A DNA stretch of 64,000 nt from Mucilaginibacter sp. OK098 (GCF_900142915.1 NZ_FRCM01000001.1:1302001-1366000); one strand, 5' to 3'; positions 1 to 9,172 are shown, counted from the stretch's first letter. Notes: generated by a model from the sequence alone, not told the origin. Numbers and translations are program-made.

Positions 1-586
1 ACCTGGTAAAGGTTTATATGTCGCAAAGGAAATATAGCCAGGCAAAATGGTTCATTCTACAATCTAATTCCTTATCAAGAGCTAAAAAAGATCCCGCTAA
101 CATAATAGCATCGCTTATTACGCTATCAACCATAAAAAGTGAGCTGAAAGATTATACCCTAGCAATGGGCGATTTAAATGAGGCTTTACAAATTGCACAA
201 GCTAATCATTATCAAAAAACAGAATCGGAAGTATTAAAGAATTTTGCTTTGCTTTACAGCCGCTTAAAAAACTATCCTAAAGAAGAAGCAGTACTAAAAA
301 AACGCGATTCGTTAGAGGAAAGTATCCGTAAAGATGAGGAGGCAAAACTAACTGCCAGCTTAGCGCAAAAAGATTCCATGGAAAAGAAAAAGGCGGATTC
401 AGTACAGATCAAAAAAAAAGTATTTACCTCAAATACCAGAAAGCTTTACAAAGGAAACTCCGCCAGGAAAGTAGCTTCGTTATAGTACTGGTAATTGCAA
501 TTTCATTAGTTGTTGTTGCCGTATTCATTTTTCATAAGCGCAAAAGAGGTAACTGGAGATCAATTATCCGAAGACGGAGAAAGTAA
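1..586 (+). pseudogene. TPR-repeat protein with C-terminal membrane helix, 5' cut, apparently frameshifted
   Basis: The reading frame is open to the left window edge (codons before the first ATG at 18 read LVKVY), so the start lies outside. The visible part has TPR-like helical hairpins (roughly 1-100) and a charged linker, then ends abruptly at 485. A tract of nine A at 411-419 sits just before the ending. In the other frame, reached by adding one A, the text continues as a coiled linker (YLKYQKALQRKLRQE) and a clear hydrophobic helix (VIVLVIAISLVVVAVFIF) with a basic tail, stopping at 584-586. This is the layout of Bacteroidota TPR sensor proteins with one membrane helix. A one-base loss in the homopolymer (real, phase-variable or a sequencing error) best explains it. 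No histidine-kinase or output domain follows. Confidence 0.6.
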
Positions 587-640
587 TTTATTTTACTTTG
601 ATGATACTAAACCTCTGTTGATGTTAGTTGTCAAATAGTT

Positions 641-1201
641 ATGAAAATTTTAATTAAAGGACTATTTGTAATCCTGTCGATATTCTTTTTTCAATCAGCA
701 TTTGCACAAAGAACCGTCAGCACCTCAGAATTCAGGCGCGAGTTTTTAGAAGATATTAATCATACGCGACAAAAAGGCTGCAATTGCGGCACTACCTTTA
801 TGCCACCGGCCCCACCTTTAGTTTGGAACGATGAGCTGGAAGTGGCAGCATTACGACATGCTAAAGACATGGCCAACAAAAATTATTTTAGCCATACCAG
901 TAAAGATGGACGCACAATGGATAAGCGCATAATAACTGCAGGCTATGTTTATAAAGGTTATAAAAGCTTTGCCATAGGTGAAAACATTGCCCAGGGCCAA
1001 ATGAGCATTGCAGAGGTAATGGATGGATGGTTTAAAAGCCCGGGCCATTGCAAAAACCTGATGAACCCAAGCTTTAAAGAAATCGGGATAGCGTTTTACA
1101 ACACTTACTGGGTGCAGGATTTTGGCGGCAGAGAATCATTTACCGAAGAACAGCAAAAGATGATAAAAAGCGGTAAGGCTAAAATGATTGAGAATAGATA
1201 A
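641..1201 (+). CDS. Secreted CAP-domain (SCP/YkwD-like) protein
   Basis: A protein of 186 residues with a signal peptide (hydrophobic 4-22, cleavage likely after AFA before Gln23). The rest is a CAP domain, also called SCP or PR-1. The four CAP cavity residues can be seen: His85 (YFSH), Glu114 (GEN), Glu125 (AEVMDGW) and His136 (GHCKN). Bacterial members are extracytoplasmic, often small, and mostly of unknown biochemical function. Two extra Cys (48, 50) lie before the domain and Cys137 follows the second His. The stop codon abuts the stop of the convergent DUF1456 gene with no gap, so no terminator fits between them. Confidence 0.85.
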   Translation: MKILIKGLFVILSIFFFQSAFAQRTVSTSEFRREFLEDINHTRQKGCNCGTTFMPPAPPLVWNDELEVAALRHAKDMANKNYFSHTSKDGRTMDKRIITAGYVYKGYKSFAIGENIAQGQMSIAEVMDGWFKSPGHCKNLMNPSFKEIGIAFYNTYWVQDFGGRESFTEEQQKMIKSGKAKMIENR

Positions 1202-1435
1202 CTACTCCGCCTTATCCTCTTTAGGCCCGCGTTTATAAATGATCAGCCCGTTTAAAAAATTACGCAGGATTTGGTCGCCACAGGGTTTAAAGTTTGGATG
1301 ATCTTCTTTGCGGAAAATAGCGCCAAGCTCTGTTTTAGTGATCCTAAAGTTTGCCAGGTTTAAAACCTCTATAATATCATCATCCGTAAAATGCATGGCT
1401 ACCCGCAGCTTTTTCATGATATCATTATTGCTCAT
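1202..1435 (-). CDS. DUF1456 family protein (YehS-like, single repeat)
   Basis: A protein of 77 residues that matches one DUF1456 repeat: an N-terminal NNDIMKKLR helix, then a FxKxDHPxFxPC-like segment (FRKEDHPNFKPC) and the FLNGLIIYKRG ending. Family members such as E. coli YehS usually carry two such repeats, so this is a half-length form. The function is unknown. It starts 21 bp after the stop of the upstream DEAD-box helicase on the same strand, so the two are probably co-transcribed. Confidence 0.75.
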   Translation of the reverse strand: MSNNDIMKKLRVAMHFTDDDIIEVLNLANFRITKTELGAIFRKEDHPNFKPCGDQILRNFLNGLIIYKRGPKEDKAE

Positions 1436-1456
1436 ATACTCTTTATTATGATGTAC

Positions 1457-2758
1457 TTATATTGAAATTTCAATTTTAACCTTTTTGTTTTTGATCTTTT
1501 CTGCTTTTACCAATTCTACAGTTCGTTTTGCCCGGTTACGCTTAACAGCAGCATAAGATGAGTAATCCAGAACTTCTATCAATCCCAGGTCATCTTTTGC
1601 TAATTCGCCCTTTTGCAGCAGCAGGCCAACAATATCAACTTTATTAACTTTATCCTTTTTACCGGCGCCAATATATAGGGTTACCCACGGTGTTGGTTTG
1701 GGGATAGGCAGATCAGCCGGCAACTCTTCAATTTCCGGCGATTTATCCAGGTACTTCAATTTTTCGTCCTCGGTTAATATCAGGTATGCCGTTCCTTTCG
1801 CGTGCATTCTTGCTGTTCGTCCGTTGCGATGTGTAAATGCTTCTTCATTATGCGGCAGCTGATAATGCACTATATATTCAATCTCCGGAATATCAAGTCC
1901 GCGGGATGCCAGATCAGTAGTGATCAACAGGCGGTGGCTTCCATTCCTGAACTTCAGCAGGGCGCGTTCCCTGTCTTCCTGCTCCATTTTTCCATGAAAA
2001 ATATCATGTTCCAATCCCCTGCTCCATAACAGTTCACTGATCCTTTCAACAGCATCACGGTGATTACAAAAAATCAGTGTAGCCTTATCCCCTATTTTAC
2101 AGAGCAATGAAAACAATGTATCCAGTTTATCAGCAGCAGGCGATATAACAGCTTTTAATTTAAGATCAGGGACGTTTGTTTTATTTTGGAGGAAATCAAC
2201 CTCGATAGGTTTATTGATGCCTGTAAATGCAGGGATCTCCTCCATTTTTGTGGCTGATGTAAGGATGCGTTTTGTAAGGTGATCCATCTGGCGGATGATA
2301 TAGGTCATATCCTCCTGGAAACCAAACTCAAGCGCCTTATCAAACTCATCCAATATTAATGTTTTAATGGTATCGGTGCTAAAGCTATTCCTGCGCAGGT
2401 GGTGCCCAATCCTTCCGGGCGTACCAATTAAAACAGCAGGGGGTTGCGAAAGGTTATTGCGCTCAATTTTTACGGGGTGACCGCCATAGCACACATTTAC
2501 CTTAAAACCACTACCTATGGTTTTAAATACCTGTTCTATCTGCAAAGCTAATTCACGTGAAGGAACAAGGATTAACGCCTGTACAGTTGGTATCTTTTCA
2601 TCTAGCAATGATAATAAAGGCAATAAAAAGCCGAGCGTTTTACCAGAACCGGTTGGAGATAGCAAAACTACATCTCCTTTTTTTGCAGCATCAAGCGCAG
2701 CATACTGCATTTTATTCAGTTCGGTTATCTTTAGCTTTTCGAGCGCTTTGTTTATCAT
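1457..2758 (-). CDS. dbpA: DEAD-box RNA helicase, DbpA-like
   Basis: A protein of 433 residues from the ATG at 2758; a TTG three codons upstream is less likely. The helicase core is complete: Q-motif region (ITELNKMQ), motif I SPTGSGKT (34-41), Ia PSRELALQ, Ib TPGR, motif II as DEFD (137-140) rather than DEAD, motif III SAT, then TTDLASRGLD and HRNGRTAR (motifs V and VI). The last ~75 residues (LYIGAGKKDKVNKVDIVGLL onwards) match the DbpA RNA-binding domain, which targets hairpin 92 of 23S rRNA during 50S assembly. Lys-rich tail. First gene of a two-gene unit with the DUF1456 gene. The DbpA assignment rests on the C-terminal domain. Confidence 0.85.
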   Translation of the reverse strand: MINKALEKLKITELNKMQYAALDAAKKGDVVLLSPTGSGKTLGFLLPLLSLLDEKIPTVQALILVPSRELALQIEQVFKTIGSGFKVNVCYGGHPVKIERNNLSQPPAVLIGTPGRIGHHLRRNSFSTDTIKTLILDEFDKALEFGFQEDMTYIIRQMDHLTKRILTSATKMEEIPAFTGINKPIEVDFLQNKTNVPDLKLKAVISPAADKLDTLFSLLCKIGDKATLIFCNHRDAVERISELLWSRGLEHDIFHGKMEQEDRERALLKFRNGSHRLLITTDLASRGLDIPEIEYIVHYQLPHNEEAFTHRNGRTARMHAKGTAYLILTEDEKLKYLDKSPEIEELPADLPIPKPTPWVTLYIGAGKKDKVNKVDIVGLLLQKGELAKDDLGLIEVLDYSSYAAVKRNRAKRTVELVKAEKIKNKKVKIEISI

Positions 2759-2891
2759 TTGGCGCAAAGATACGGAATAAAGGGGAGAGCGTTGGATAGC
2801 CGTTTCAATACTCTGCTAAGAGGATATAGGTCTGCGATCCATCTATTAGAATATATTTCGTGCCTATGGCACTCATTTCGGTGTGCTTATT

Positions 2892-3280
2892 TTCAACGGA
2901 TTAAAATCCGTTGCTACAATATGGGTCGAGGCTATGCCTCTGATTTATCCGATTGATAAAATTATTAGTGCGATGAAGTCGTTTTGGGTCGCCTATGTTC
3001 AACGGATTAAAATCCCTTGCTATAATACTGGCCGAGGCTATACCTCTGATTTATCCGGTTGATAATATTCAACAGATTAAAATCCGTTGCTATAATATGG
3101 GCCGAGGCTATGCCTCTGATTTATCCGGTTGATAATATTCAACGGATTAAAAGCCTGTGTTATAATATGGGCCGAGGCTATGCCTCTGATTTATCCGGTT
3201 GATAATATTCAACGGATTAAAATCCGTTGCTACAATATGGACCGAGGCCTTGCCTCTGACTCATCCTGTCGGTGGGTGGA
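2892..3280. repeat. 70-bp tandem array of REP-like paired palindromes
   Basis: Five copies of a unit begin with TTCAAC at 2892, 2998, 3068, 3138 and 3208. The last four are spaced exactly 70 bp; the first is followed by 36 extra bases. Each unit holds two palindromes: AACGGATT-AA-AATCCGTT (some arms decayed) and GAGGC-TAT-GCCTC. There are no unique spacers between units, so this is not a CRISPR. The array lies about 120 bp downstream of the 3' end of the IS200-like transposase, the arrangement seen for REP elements and their RAYT transposases. Confidence 0.85.
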
Positions 3281-3304
3281 AACTATAAATTAACTGTAGC
3301 TTTT

Positions 3305-3392
3305 TAAAGAGCCATAGGCTCGAAGCATTTTGTAACAACGGGTTTTAACCCGTTGCTTATTAGGCCTCCTGTACGAGTGCCGTAGGCACGGC
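3305..3392. repeat. Further REP-like palindromes next to the transposase
   Basis: Three short palindromes in a row: GAGCC-ATA-GGCTC, CAACGGGTT-TT-AACCCGTTG, and GTGCC-GTA-GGCAC. They follow the same two-stem grammar as the neighbouring tandem array but with changed arm bases (compensated on both sides). They fill the gap to the 3' end of the transposase gene. Confidence 0.8.
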
Positions 3393-3400
3393 CCATATAC

Positions 3401-3862
3401 TTACATCAGATCATGAAAAAGATATTGTTCATCATAATCAATATTGAATTTTTTCAACATTGCCAGGTACTCCGTTTTAAAAGTTTGCTTTTGATGATGT
3501 TCTTCCTGGTTTTGGATGTATTTATAGACCTTATCAACTTGCGATTGTCCGTATGAAAATACCCCGTACCCTTCCTGCCATTCAAAACGATGAGGAGTTA
3601 GTGAATGGTCATTAATGTATTTGGATGACTTCGCCTTTACTGTTTTCATTAGTTCAGAAACTGAAACAACAGGCTTAAGCCCGAGAAAACAATGTACATG
3701 ATCTTCCACTCCGTTTACTATAATGGTTTTACAGTTAGCTTCATTGATCAAGTTACCAATAACTGAAAAGAGCTGAAGCTTCCAGTCGTTTTCAATTACA
3801 GCTTCCCTGTATTTAACAGCAAAAACTGTTTGCAGATAAATTTGATGATACGTGTTTGCCAC
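3401..3862 (-). CDS. IS200/IS605-like Y1 transposase (REP-associated type)
   Basis: A protein of 153 residues from a GTG start (MANTYHQIYLQTVFAVKYRE), a length normal for TnpA_IS200. It has the HUH metal-binding motif DHVHCF (His55, His57) and a candidate catalytic tyrosine in VYKYIQNQEEHH (Tyr115, or Tyr113). Such single-strand transposases nick and join DNA at hairpins. No TnpB partner and no IS-like end pair was seen. Dense palindromes lie on its 3' side and a related cluster at ~26.7 kb, which suggests a RAYT-like role in spreading REP elements. That role is inferred from context. Confidence 0.85.
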   Translation of the reverse strand: MANTYHQIYLQTVFAVKYREAVIENDWKLQLFSVIGNLINEANCKTIIVNGVEDHVHCFLGLKPVVSVSELMKTVKAKSSKYINDHSLTPHRFEWQEGYGVFSYGQSQVDKVYKYIQNQEEHHQKQTFKTEYLAMLKKFNIDYDEQYLFHDLM

Positions 3863-3954
3863 TGTATTTAAAGTTTAGATGATCCGGAATTACGATTATT
3901 CTTAAAATTTTATCCGGGACCCCAGTAGGTTTGAAGCTTATTGCAAATTTATTT

Positions 3955-4500
3955 TTATAACAACCCACTCACCAAAAAGAAGATCCCAATAGCTGCAAAT
4001 CCCATGCTTGCTAACCATAACGCTTTTCGTTTGGTTATTATTGATATAGCGCCAATTGCAATAGCCACCTGGAACAGTGTAACACATTTAGCAAGGATTG
4101 AGTGCTTGGCTGTATGTTCATCACTCTCCTTTTGAAAAGCTTTTGCTTCGGCCATTATTTTAGCCTGCTCCGTTTTATTTTCCTTTACTTTTTCAACATC
4201 TTCGGCAACAGGCGCTTTGCCTATTGCTACCAATATTTTGTTGGAAGTTGTGAGCATTTCAGATTTAATGCCCTTTGCCTGGTAAAACGCCCATTGATCT
4301 GATGAGCGCATTTGTGATAACATGGCCTCGTCTGCATGTGCGCCAGCCATAAGACCGGCTATTGCAGCTAGAACCGCAAATACAGCGGTGGTAAGCGCAA
4401 CATACAAAACCCATTTCTCTTTTCCTTCCGAAAGGATATGATGCGCATGTTCATTACTTTGCTCGTGAATGTTTTCCGAAAAATTTTCTATTTCTTCCAT
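3955..4500 (-). CDS. DUF4337 family membrane protein
   Basis: A protein of 181 residues with a membrane segment at about 29-52 and two near the C terminus (about 132-152 and 157-179). Between them lies a charged region (KVKENKTEQAKIMAEAKAF) likely to form a coiled coil. This layout, with SSDQWAFYQAKGIKSEM after the first helix, matches DUF4337. No biochemical role is known. It is followed 8 bp upstream by the end of the GH2 enzyme gene on the same strand, so read-through transcription is likely. Confidence 0.75.
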   Translation of the reverse strand: MEEIENFSENIHEQSNEHAHHILSEGKEKWVLYVALTTAVFAVLAAIAGLMAGAHADEAMLSQMRSSDQWAFYQAKGIKSEMLTTSNKILVAIGKAPVAEDVEKVKENKTEQAKIMAEAKAFQKESDEHTAKHSILAKCVTLFQVAIAIGAISIITKRKALWLASMGFAAIGIFFLVSGLL

Positions 4501-4508
4501 TGGGGTAT

Positions 4509-6917
4509 TTAAAAGGTATGTAAAAGTACAGTTTTACCTGCTAATTTATCTGCACTAGCATTTAATGTTATCTCACCCGGCTTGCCTGTTGATTTAATGA
4601 TAACTAAACATTTTCCACGCCATGCCTTTCGCTGCGGCAGCTGATCGCTCTCTACACTGGTAGGGTTAGCATTACCAACACCAACTATAGTTCCGGGTCC
4701 TGTAACTTTAAAATGAACCAGGTTATTGGCGCGCGGGCTTAAGTTGCCTTTTGCATCCGTAAGTTCAACGGTAATATAGCTCAGGTCCTGGTTGTTTGCT
4801 TTCAGCTTTGTTCTGTCTGCAGATAATTTAATTTCCGAAGGTGCATCAGCGGTGCGCAATATCGAAGTATTAACTTTTTTATCTCCATTATAACCAATAG
4901 CTTTCAATTCCCCTGTCTGGTAAGGCACATCCCAGGTTGCCATAAATTTCGAGGCTCTATTTGTTTCCTTTTTTCCCAAAGACCTGTTGTTTAAAAACAG
5001 CTCCACCTGCGGGCATGATGAATATACATTTACTGTTAGGGGTTTATTTTCATAGCCATTCCAGTTCCAGTCGGCAACAACATCAAACCAATTCCATTTT
5101 GACCATGATGAAGTTTTTGGGTTCAGTGCGAATGAAGGTTTAGGTGCGGTTACAAAAATGGATAGCTGGTTTTCTTTCCAGAGCGCATCCCTGTAATAAG
5201 ATTGGGCACGTTTCCATCCGCAAATATCAATATCGCCGCAATAAGCCAGGTTCCATGGATAGAAGCTGGTACCCTGGGGGTAACCAAGCCAGCCAATACT
5301 TGCTTCACCTATGTAATCAAAAGATGTCCACACAAAATCACCTATAACATAAGGATGATCTGTTACCTCCATCCAGTTGCCGAATGATTCAAGCGGAAAT
5401 GATTCTGTTCCAACCATTACCCTGCCCGGTACCCGTTTATGGTCGCCCTCATAGGTACTTGCCTCATGCCCGTAGCTGTTAACCGAGTAATTATAACCGC
5501 TAACATCCAGCTTAGCAAAAAAGGGATCTTTATCCTCCCTAATATCATTAACTGCCGATGTTACGGCCCGGGTAGGATCAAGCCCGCGGGTATACTCAGC
5601 TAAAAGCTTAGCCGTTTCTGCGCCTTCAGGGGTTCCCTTTTCTGGCACTTCGTTACCTATGCTCCACATAATTATGCTGGGGTGATTTTGATCGCGCGTA
5701 ACCATGCTTGTTATGTCTTTTTTCCACCAATCGTTAAAATACAAGTGATAATCGTAGGGATTTTTACCATATTTCCAGGCATCAAATGCCTCGTCAATAA
5801 CCAGCATGCCTAAACGGTCGCAGGTTGCCAGTAATGCAGATGTAGGCGGATTGTGTGCACACCTGATGGCATTAAACCCGCTGGCTTTTAAAAGTTCAAT
5901 TTTTCGCTCTTCTGCCCTGTCATAGGTTTTTGAGCCGAGCGGCCCGTTATCATTATGCACGCAGCCACCCTTGAGCTTAACGGTTTTGCCATTTAGCTGA
6001 AATCCATTCTCTGTGTCAAATGAAATTTTACGGATCCCAAAGCTTGTTCTTTGCTCATCTGTTAATTTCCCATCTACATAAACTTCTGTAACTGCAGTAT
6101 ACAATAATGGCGACTCGCACGACCATAATTCAGGGTTACCAATATCAGTATCCTTTTTAAATCCAAACGATGTTCCTGCTTTAATTGATTCTTCAACCTC
6201 AACAGTTGCAACCGCCGCATTCTTTTGATCCAGGATCTTTGTAATCAGCTTAACCTTTTGATCTGATGCAGTTTCATTTAATACATTTGTTTTAATATTA
6301 ACCTTTGCAGCTTTCGCACTAACTTCCGGCGTAGTAATAAATGCTCCCCACTGCGCTATATGTACGGGATCCGTTACTTTTAGCCATACATGCCGATAAA
6401 TTCCCGACCCTGAGTACCAGCGGGTGTTTTGTCCTTCGTTCTTTACCTCAACGGCTATAATATTTTTCCCGCCAAATTTTACCTTATCAGTAATATCATA
6501 CCAAAAACTGGTATAGCCATAAGGGTGCGTACCTAAATTGTGCCCATTTATAAATACTGCGGCGTTCATATAAACACCATCGAACTGAATAATTAAGCGT
6601 TTGCCTTTTTGTGCAGCAGGTACGGTAAATGTTTTACGGTACCACGCAGTACCGCCAACGGTAAAACCACCGCCTACCTGGCTTATTGCATTTTGCGTAA
6701 AAGGGGATGAAGTACCAGGCAGATCCTCAATACTCCAGTCATGCGGAAGATCAACTTTTTTCCATTTGGAGTCGTCATAATTTTCATTTTCGGCGCTTAA
6801 TGCCCCGCCACGATAAAATAACCAGTTGTCATCAAATAAATTAGTACCGGTATTTTGAGCAAATACACCGATACGAACTAGAAGTAATAAACCAATAAAA
6901 ATAAGTTTCTTAGGCAT
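4509..6917 (-). CDS. Secreted glycoside hydrolase family 2 (beta-galactosidase-like)
   Basis: A protein of 802 residues with a signal peptide (cleavage near VFA/QNTG, residue 20-21). Domains in order: GH2 sugar-binding jelly roll (about 25-185), Ig-like domain (186-300), TIM barrel (about 303-600), then a DUF4982-type segment and an Ig/Big-like C-terminal domain. The catalytic residues are visible: acid/base Glu423 in SIGNEV and nucleophile Glu505 in VGTES. GH2 members release terminal beta-galactose, beta-mannose or beta-glucuronic acid; the 800-residue secreted DUF4982 type is usually annotated as beta-galactosidase. Substrate cannot be read from sequence. It stands apart from the SusC/SusD loci. 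Confidence 0.88.
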   Translation of the reverse strand: MPKKLIFIGLLLLVRIGVFAQNTGTNLFDDNWLFYRGGALSAENENYDDSKWKKVDLPHDWSIEDLPGTSSPFTQNAISQVGGGFTVGGTAWYRKTFTVPAAQKGKRLIIQFDGVYMNAAVFINGHNLGTHPYGYTSFWYDITDKVKFGGKNIIAVEVKNEGQNTRWYSGSGIYRHVWLKVTDPVHIAQWGAFITTPEVSAKAAKVNIKTNVLNETASDQKVKLITKILDQKNAAVATVEVEESIKAGTSFGFKKDTDIGNPELWSCESPLLYTAVTEVYVDGKLTDEQRTSFGIRKISFDTENGFQLNGKTVKLKGGCVHNDNGPLGSKTYDRAEERKIELLKASGFNAIRCAHNPPTSALLATCDRLGMLVIDEAFDAWKYGKNPYDYHLYFNDWWKKDITSMVTRDQNHPSIIMWSIGNEVPEKGTPEGAETAKLLAEYTRGLDPTRAVTSAVNDIREDKDPFFAKLDVSGYNYSVNSYGHEASTYEGDHKRVPGRVMVGTESFPLESFGNWMEVTDHPYVIGDFVWTSFDYIGEASIGWLGYPQGTSFYPWNLAYCGDIDICGWKRAQSYYRDALWKENQLSIFVTAPKPSFALNPKTSSWSKWNWFDVVADWNWNGYENKPLTVNVYSSCPQVELFLNNRSLGKKETNRASKFMATWDVPYQTGELKAIGYNGDKKVNTSILRTADAPSEIKLSADRTKLKANNQDLSYITVELTDAKGNLSPRANNLVHFKVTGPGTIVGVGNANPTSVESDQLPQRKAWRGKCLVIIKSTGKPGEITLNASADKLAGKTVLLHTF

Positions 6918-7011
6918 TGTGTAACCAGGTTAGTGATAATTGATGGCTAAATTTAATCACTAATCCAATAAATCCTGCTTGTTTTCAAGATTATTATTGT
7001 TAAAAGTACAA

Positions 7012-7305
7012 TTATTTAGATGATTGCAGCAGATCAGGATCTGCTCCCGCGGGATCTTTGTAGTTTTTAATAAACGCCGCTACTTCGGAGGCTTCATCCC
7101 AGTTTAGCTCATCCATGCCGTTGTAGGTCCATTCATTCATGTTTTCATCAAACACTATTTCGCCCATGCCAACCGTTCCATCTGTTAATTCATAGATCCC
7201 AGTTGCAAAAAAATCGCCGTCAGGCAATAACGAATTTATGGGCTTAATGGTCAATTCCACCATTCCGGCTGTAGTGTTTATGGTATACGTTGTTTGGTTT
7301 ATCAT
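7012..7305 (-). CDS. Small acidic protein of unknown function
   Basis: A protein of 97 residues, acidic, with no signal peptide or membrane helix. The N-terminal half reads as short beta strands (TTYTINTTAGMVELTIKPI). The C-terminal half has a helix (WDEASEVAAFIKNYKDP). I do not recognise the family. The frame is clean, has an ATG start, and has coding-like base use. It stands alone between the GH2 gene and the divergent beta-CASP gene. Confidence 0.55.
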   Translation of the reverse strand: MINQTTYTINTTAGMVELTIKPINSLLPDGDFFATGIYELTDGTVGMGEIVFDENMNEWTYNGMDELNWDEASEVAAFIKNYKDPAGADPDLLQSSK

Positions 7306-7447
7306 GGCTAATTGTCTAATAATTACTAAAATAGGCTAATTTAAAGGAGTTTATAAAATCATTATATACTATGCAAAAACTTTGCCTGTAATTGTTATTT
7401 CGGCATAAAATGTTACAACATTAATAATAAGTTTGTAGTTAAATCAG

Positions 7448-7577
7448 TTCACTGGTCATTAGACATTGGGCATTAGTCATTAGACGTTAGATGTTTCAGG
7501 GTCGGATAGGCTAATTATGACCAATGGTTTGTTATAGTACAATTTACGAGTGACCAATGACCAGTGACTAATGACCT
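7448..7577. repeat. Low-complexity inverted repeat built from TCATTAG/CTAATGA words
   Basis: The left part repeats GTCATTAG-like words (TTCACTGGTCATTAGACATTGG, with further copies); the right part holds the complement (CCAATGACCAGTGACTAATGACC). The arms can fold into an imperfect long hairpin just before the beta-CASP gene. No coding content was seen. Confidence 0.6.
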
Positions 7578-7587
7578 TTTTAAACAA

Positions 7588-8979
7588 ATGAAATTAACTA
7601 TATACGGGGCGGCGCAACAGGTAACCGGGAGCATGCATTTGCTGGAGGTTGGCCAATTTAAAATATTAATAGATTGCGGGCTTGATTACGAGAAGGACCG
7701 GAACATACAGGCAAACGAAAACTTTCCTTTTAAGCCGGAAGAAATAGACGTTGTTATACTAACCCATGCTCATATCGATCATTCGGGTAATTTGCCTACG
7801 CTTGTCCGCTTGGGCTTTGAGGGACAGATTTTATGCACCCCGCCTACTGCCGACTTGACTGAGCTATTATTGCTCGATTCCGTAAACATATTTATGAGAA
7901 AGGCCGATAAGGGCCGTAAACACCGTAAAGGGAAATTCAATACCGGTGCACAGCCTTTATACCTTCAAAAACATGTGATGGATACTGTTGACCGCTTTGT
8001 AACCATAGGGTTTGACAGGCCGTTCCGGATTAACGGCAGCGTTGAGCTTACTTTTATCCCAGTAGGGCATTTATTGGGAGCAGCAGCTGCAGTATTTAAA
8101 GTAAATGACGATGGCGTTGAAAAATCTATTGCGTTTACCGGCGATATAGGCCGTAAAAACTACCCGGTACTTGATGATCCGCAACCATTGCCACCTGTTG
8201 ATTATTTGGTTACTGAATCAACCTATGGAGGCAGGCTGCATACCAAAGACAAAACCGTTGAGCAGGCGCTTGTTGAAACTATTGAAAAGGCATGTATAAA
8301 AGAGCAGGGGCGGTTAATAATCCCGGCTTTTAGTATTGGGCGTACACAATCATTAGTTTATGCGCTGAATAAGATCTTTAGCAGCGGTTTATTGCCGCCA
8401 GTGAAGGTATTTGTTGATAGTCCGCTGGCAACCCGCTCAACCGAAGTATTTCGCAAATACCATTACCTTGTAAACGAGGAAGCGCAGGAGTTTTACCAAA
8501 AGCGCGGCGATGAATTTGAATTTGAAAATTTGGTTTATGTTGAATCTTTGAAAGATAGCCGTCAGGTATCAAACTACTATGAACCCTGCATAATTATTTC
8601 ATCGGCAGGGATGCTGGAAGGCGGGCGTATCCAGGATCACCTTTTTTATAATATCCAAAATTACTATTGCACCATATTGTTTATTGGCTACTGCGCTAAG
8701 GGCACATTAGGGCACCGATTATTGAGAGGTGATTCCATTGTACACATTAAAGACCGCGACCTGGCCGTTTATGCTACGATTAAACAAACAGATGTATTAA
8801 GCGCTCATGGAGATCATGACGACCTTGTTAATACGGTAAAACAACAGGATAAGGCAAAGCTTAAAAATGTGTTCCTGGTACATGGTGAAGTATCAAGCAT
8901 GCAGGCTTTAGCGGATGCGCTGGAAGTGGAAGGATATGCGGTTACGATACCTGAAAAGGGAATTAGTTATTTGCTTTAA
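7588..8979 (+). CDS. MBL-fold beta-CASP ribonuclease-like protein
   Basis: A protein of 463 residues. I place the start at 7588 (MKLTIYGAAQQVTGSMHLLE), since this is the usual N terminus of the family; the upstream in-frame ATG at 7564 lies inside the repeat-rich leader. The metallo-beta-lactamase signature THAHIDHSGN (59-68) gives the zinc ligands, with a later GDIG strand. The middle carries a beta-CASP domain (IIPAFSIGRTQSLVYAL, then SSAGMLEGGRIQDHL and SAHGDHDDL). Bacterial relatives act as RNA-processing exo/endonucleases in the cytoplasm. It stands alone on the plus strand. Confidence 0.85.
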   Translation: MKLTIYGAAQQVTGSMHLLEVGQFKILIDCGLDYEKDRNIQANENFPFKPEEIDVVILTHAHIDHSGNLPTLVRLGFEGQILCTPPTADLTELLLLDSVNIFMRKADKGRKHRKGKFNTGAQPLYLQKHVMDTVDRFVTIGFDRPFRINGSVELTFIPVGHLLGAAAAVFKVNDDGVEKSIAFTGDIGRKNYPVLDDPQPLPPVDYLVTESTYGGRLHTKDKTVEQALVETIEKACIKEQGRLIIPAFSIGRTQSLVYALNKIFSSGLLPPVKVFVDSPLATRSTEVFRKYHYLVNEEAQEFYQKRGDEFEFENLVYVESLKDSRQVSNYYEPCIIISSAGMLEGGRIQDHLFYNIQNYYCTILFIGYCAKGTLGHRLLRGDSIVHIKDRDLAVYATIKQTDVLSAHGDHDDLVNTVKQQDKAKLKNVFLVHGEVSSMQALADALEVEGYAVTIPEKGISYLL

Positions 8980-8986
8980 CGCTACT

Positions 8987-9099
8987 TGTCATTGCGAGGA
9001 ACGAAGCAATCGCGAACTATACAGAGCGAATAGAAAGATGTAGAACTTGCATTGGCGACTAATCATGCGTGCGATTGCCACGCTGCGCTCGCAATGACA
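8987..9099. repeat. MITE-like palindromic element, family A copy 1
   Basis: A 113-bp element with perfect 12-bp terminal inverted repeats (TGTCATTGCGAG / CTCGCAATGACA) and a second inner pair (GCAATCGC / GCGATTGC). Copy 2, in the opposite orientation and with one decayed arm, is at 21139-21223. No coding capacity. Confidence 0.75.
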
Positions 9100-9111
9100 T
9101 AGTGAAACCAA

Positions 9112-9147
9112 AATGGCACAAATTGAACTTAATCAAATTCGTGCCAT
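9112..9147. terminator. Possible hairpin between convergent genes
   Basis: An inverted repeat AATGGCACAAATT ... AATTCGTGCCATT (one mismatch per arm) lies between the ends of the beta-CASP gene and serA. It has no strong U tract, so terminator function is only suggested. Confidence 0.35.
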
Positions 9148-9172
9148 TCGGATAAATTCGTGGAATTAGTGT

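Noticed and set aside
2892..3280. Regular 70-bp repeats as a CRISPR array
   Set aside because: Units are contiguous and the DNA between the palindromes is itself repeated, so there are no unique spacers; no cas gene is nearby.
4509..6917. GH2 enzyme as part of a polysaccharide utilisation locus
   Set aside because: No SusC/SusD, regulator or other hydrolase within several kb on either side.
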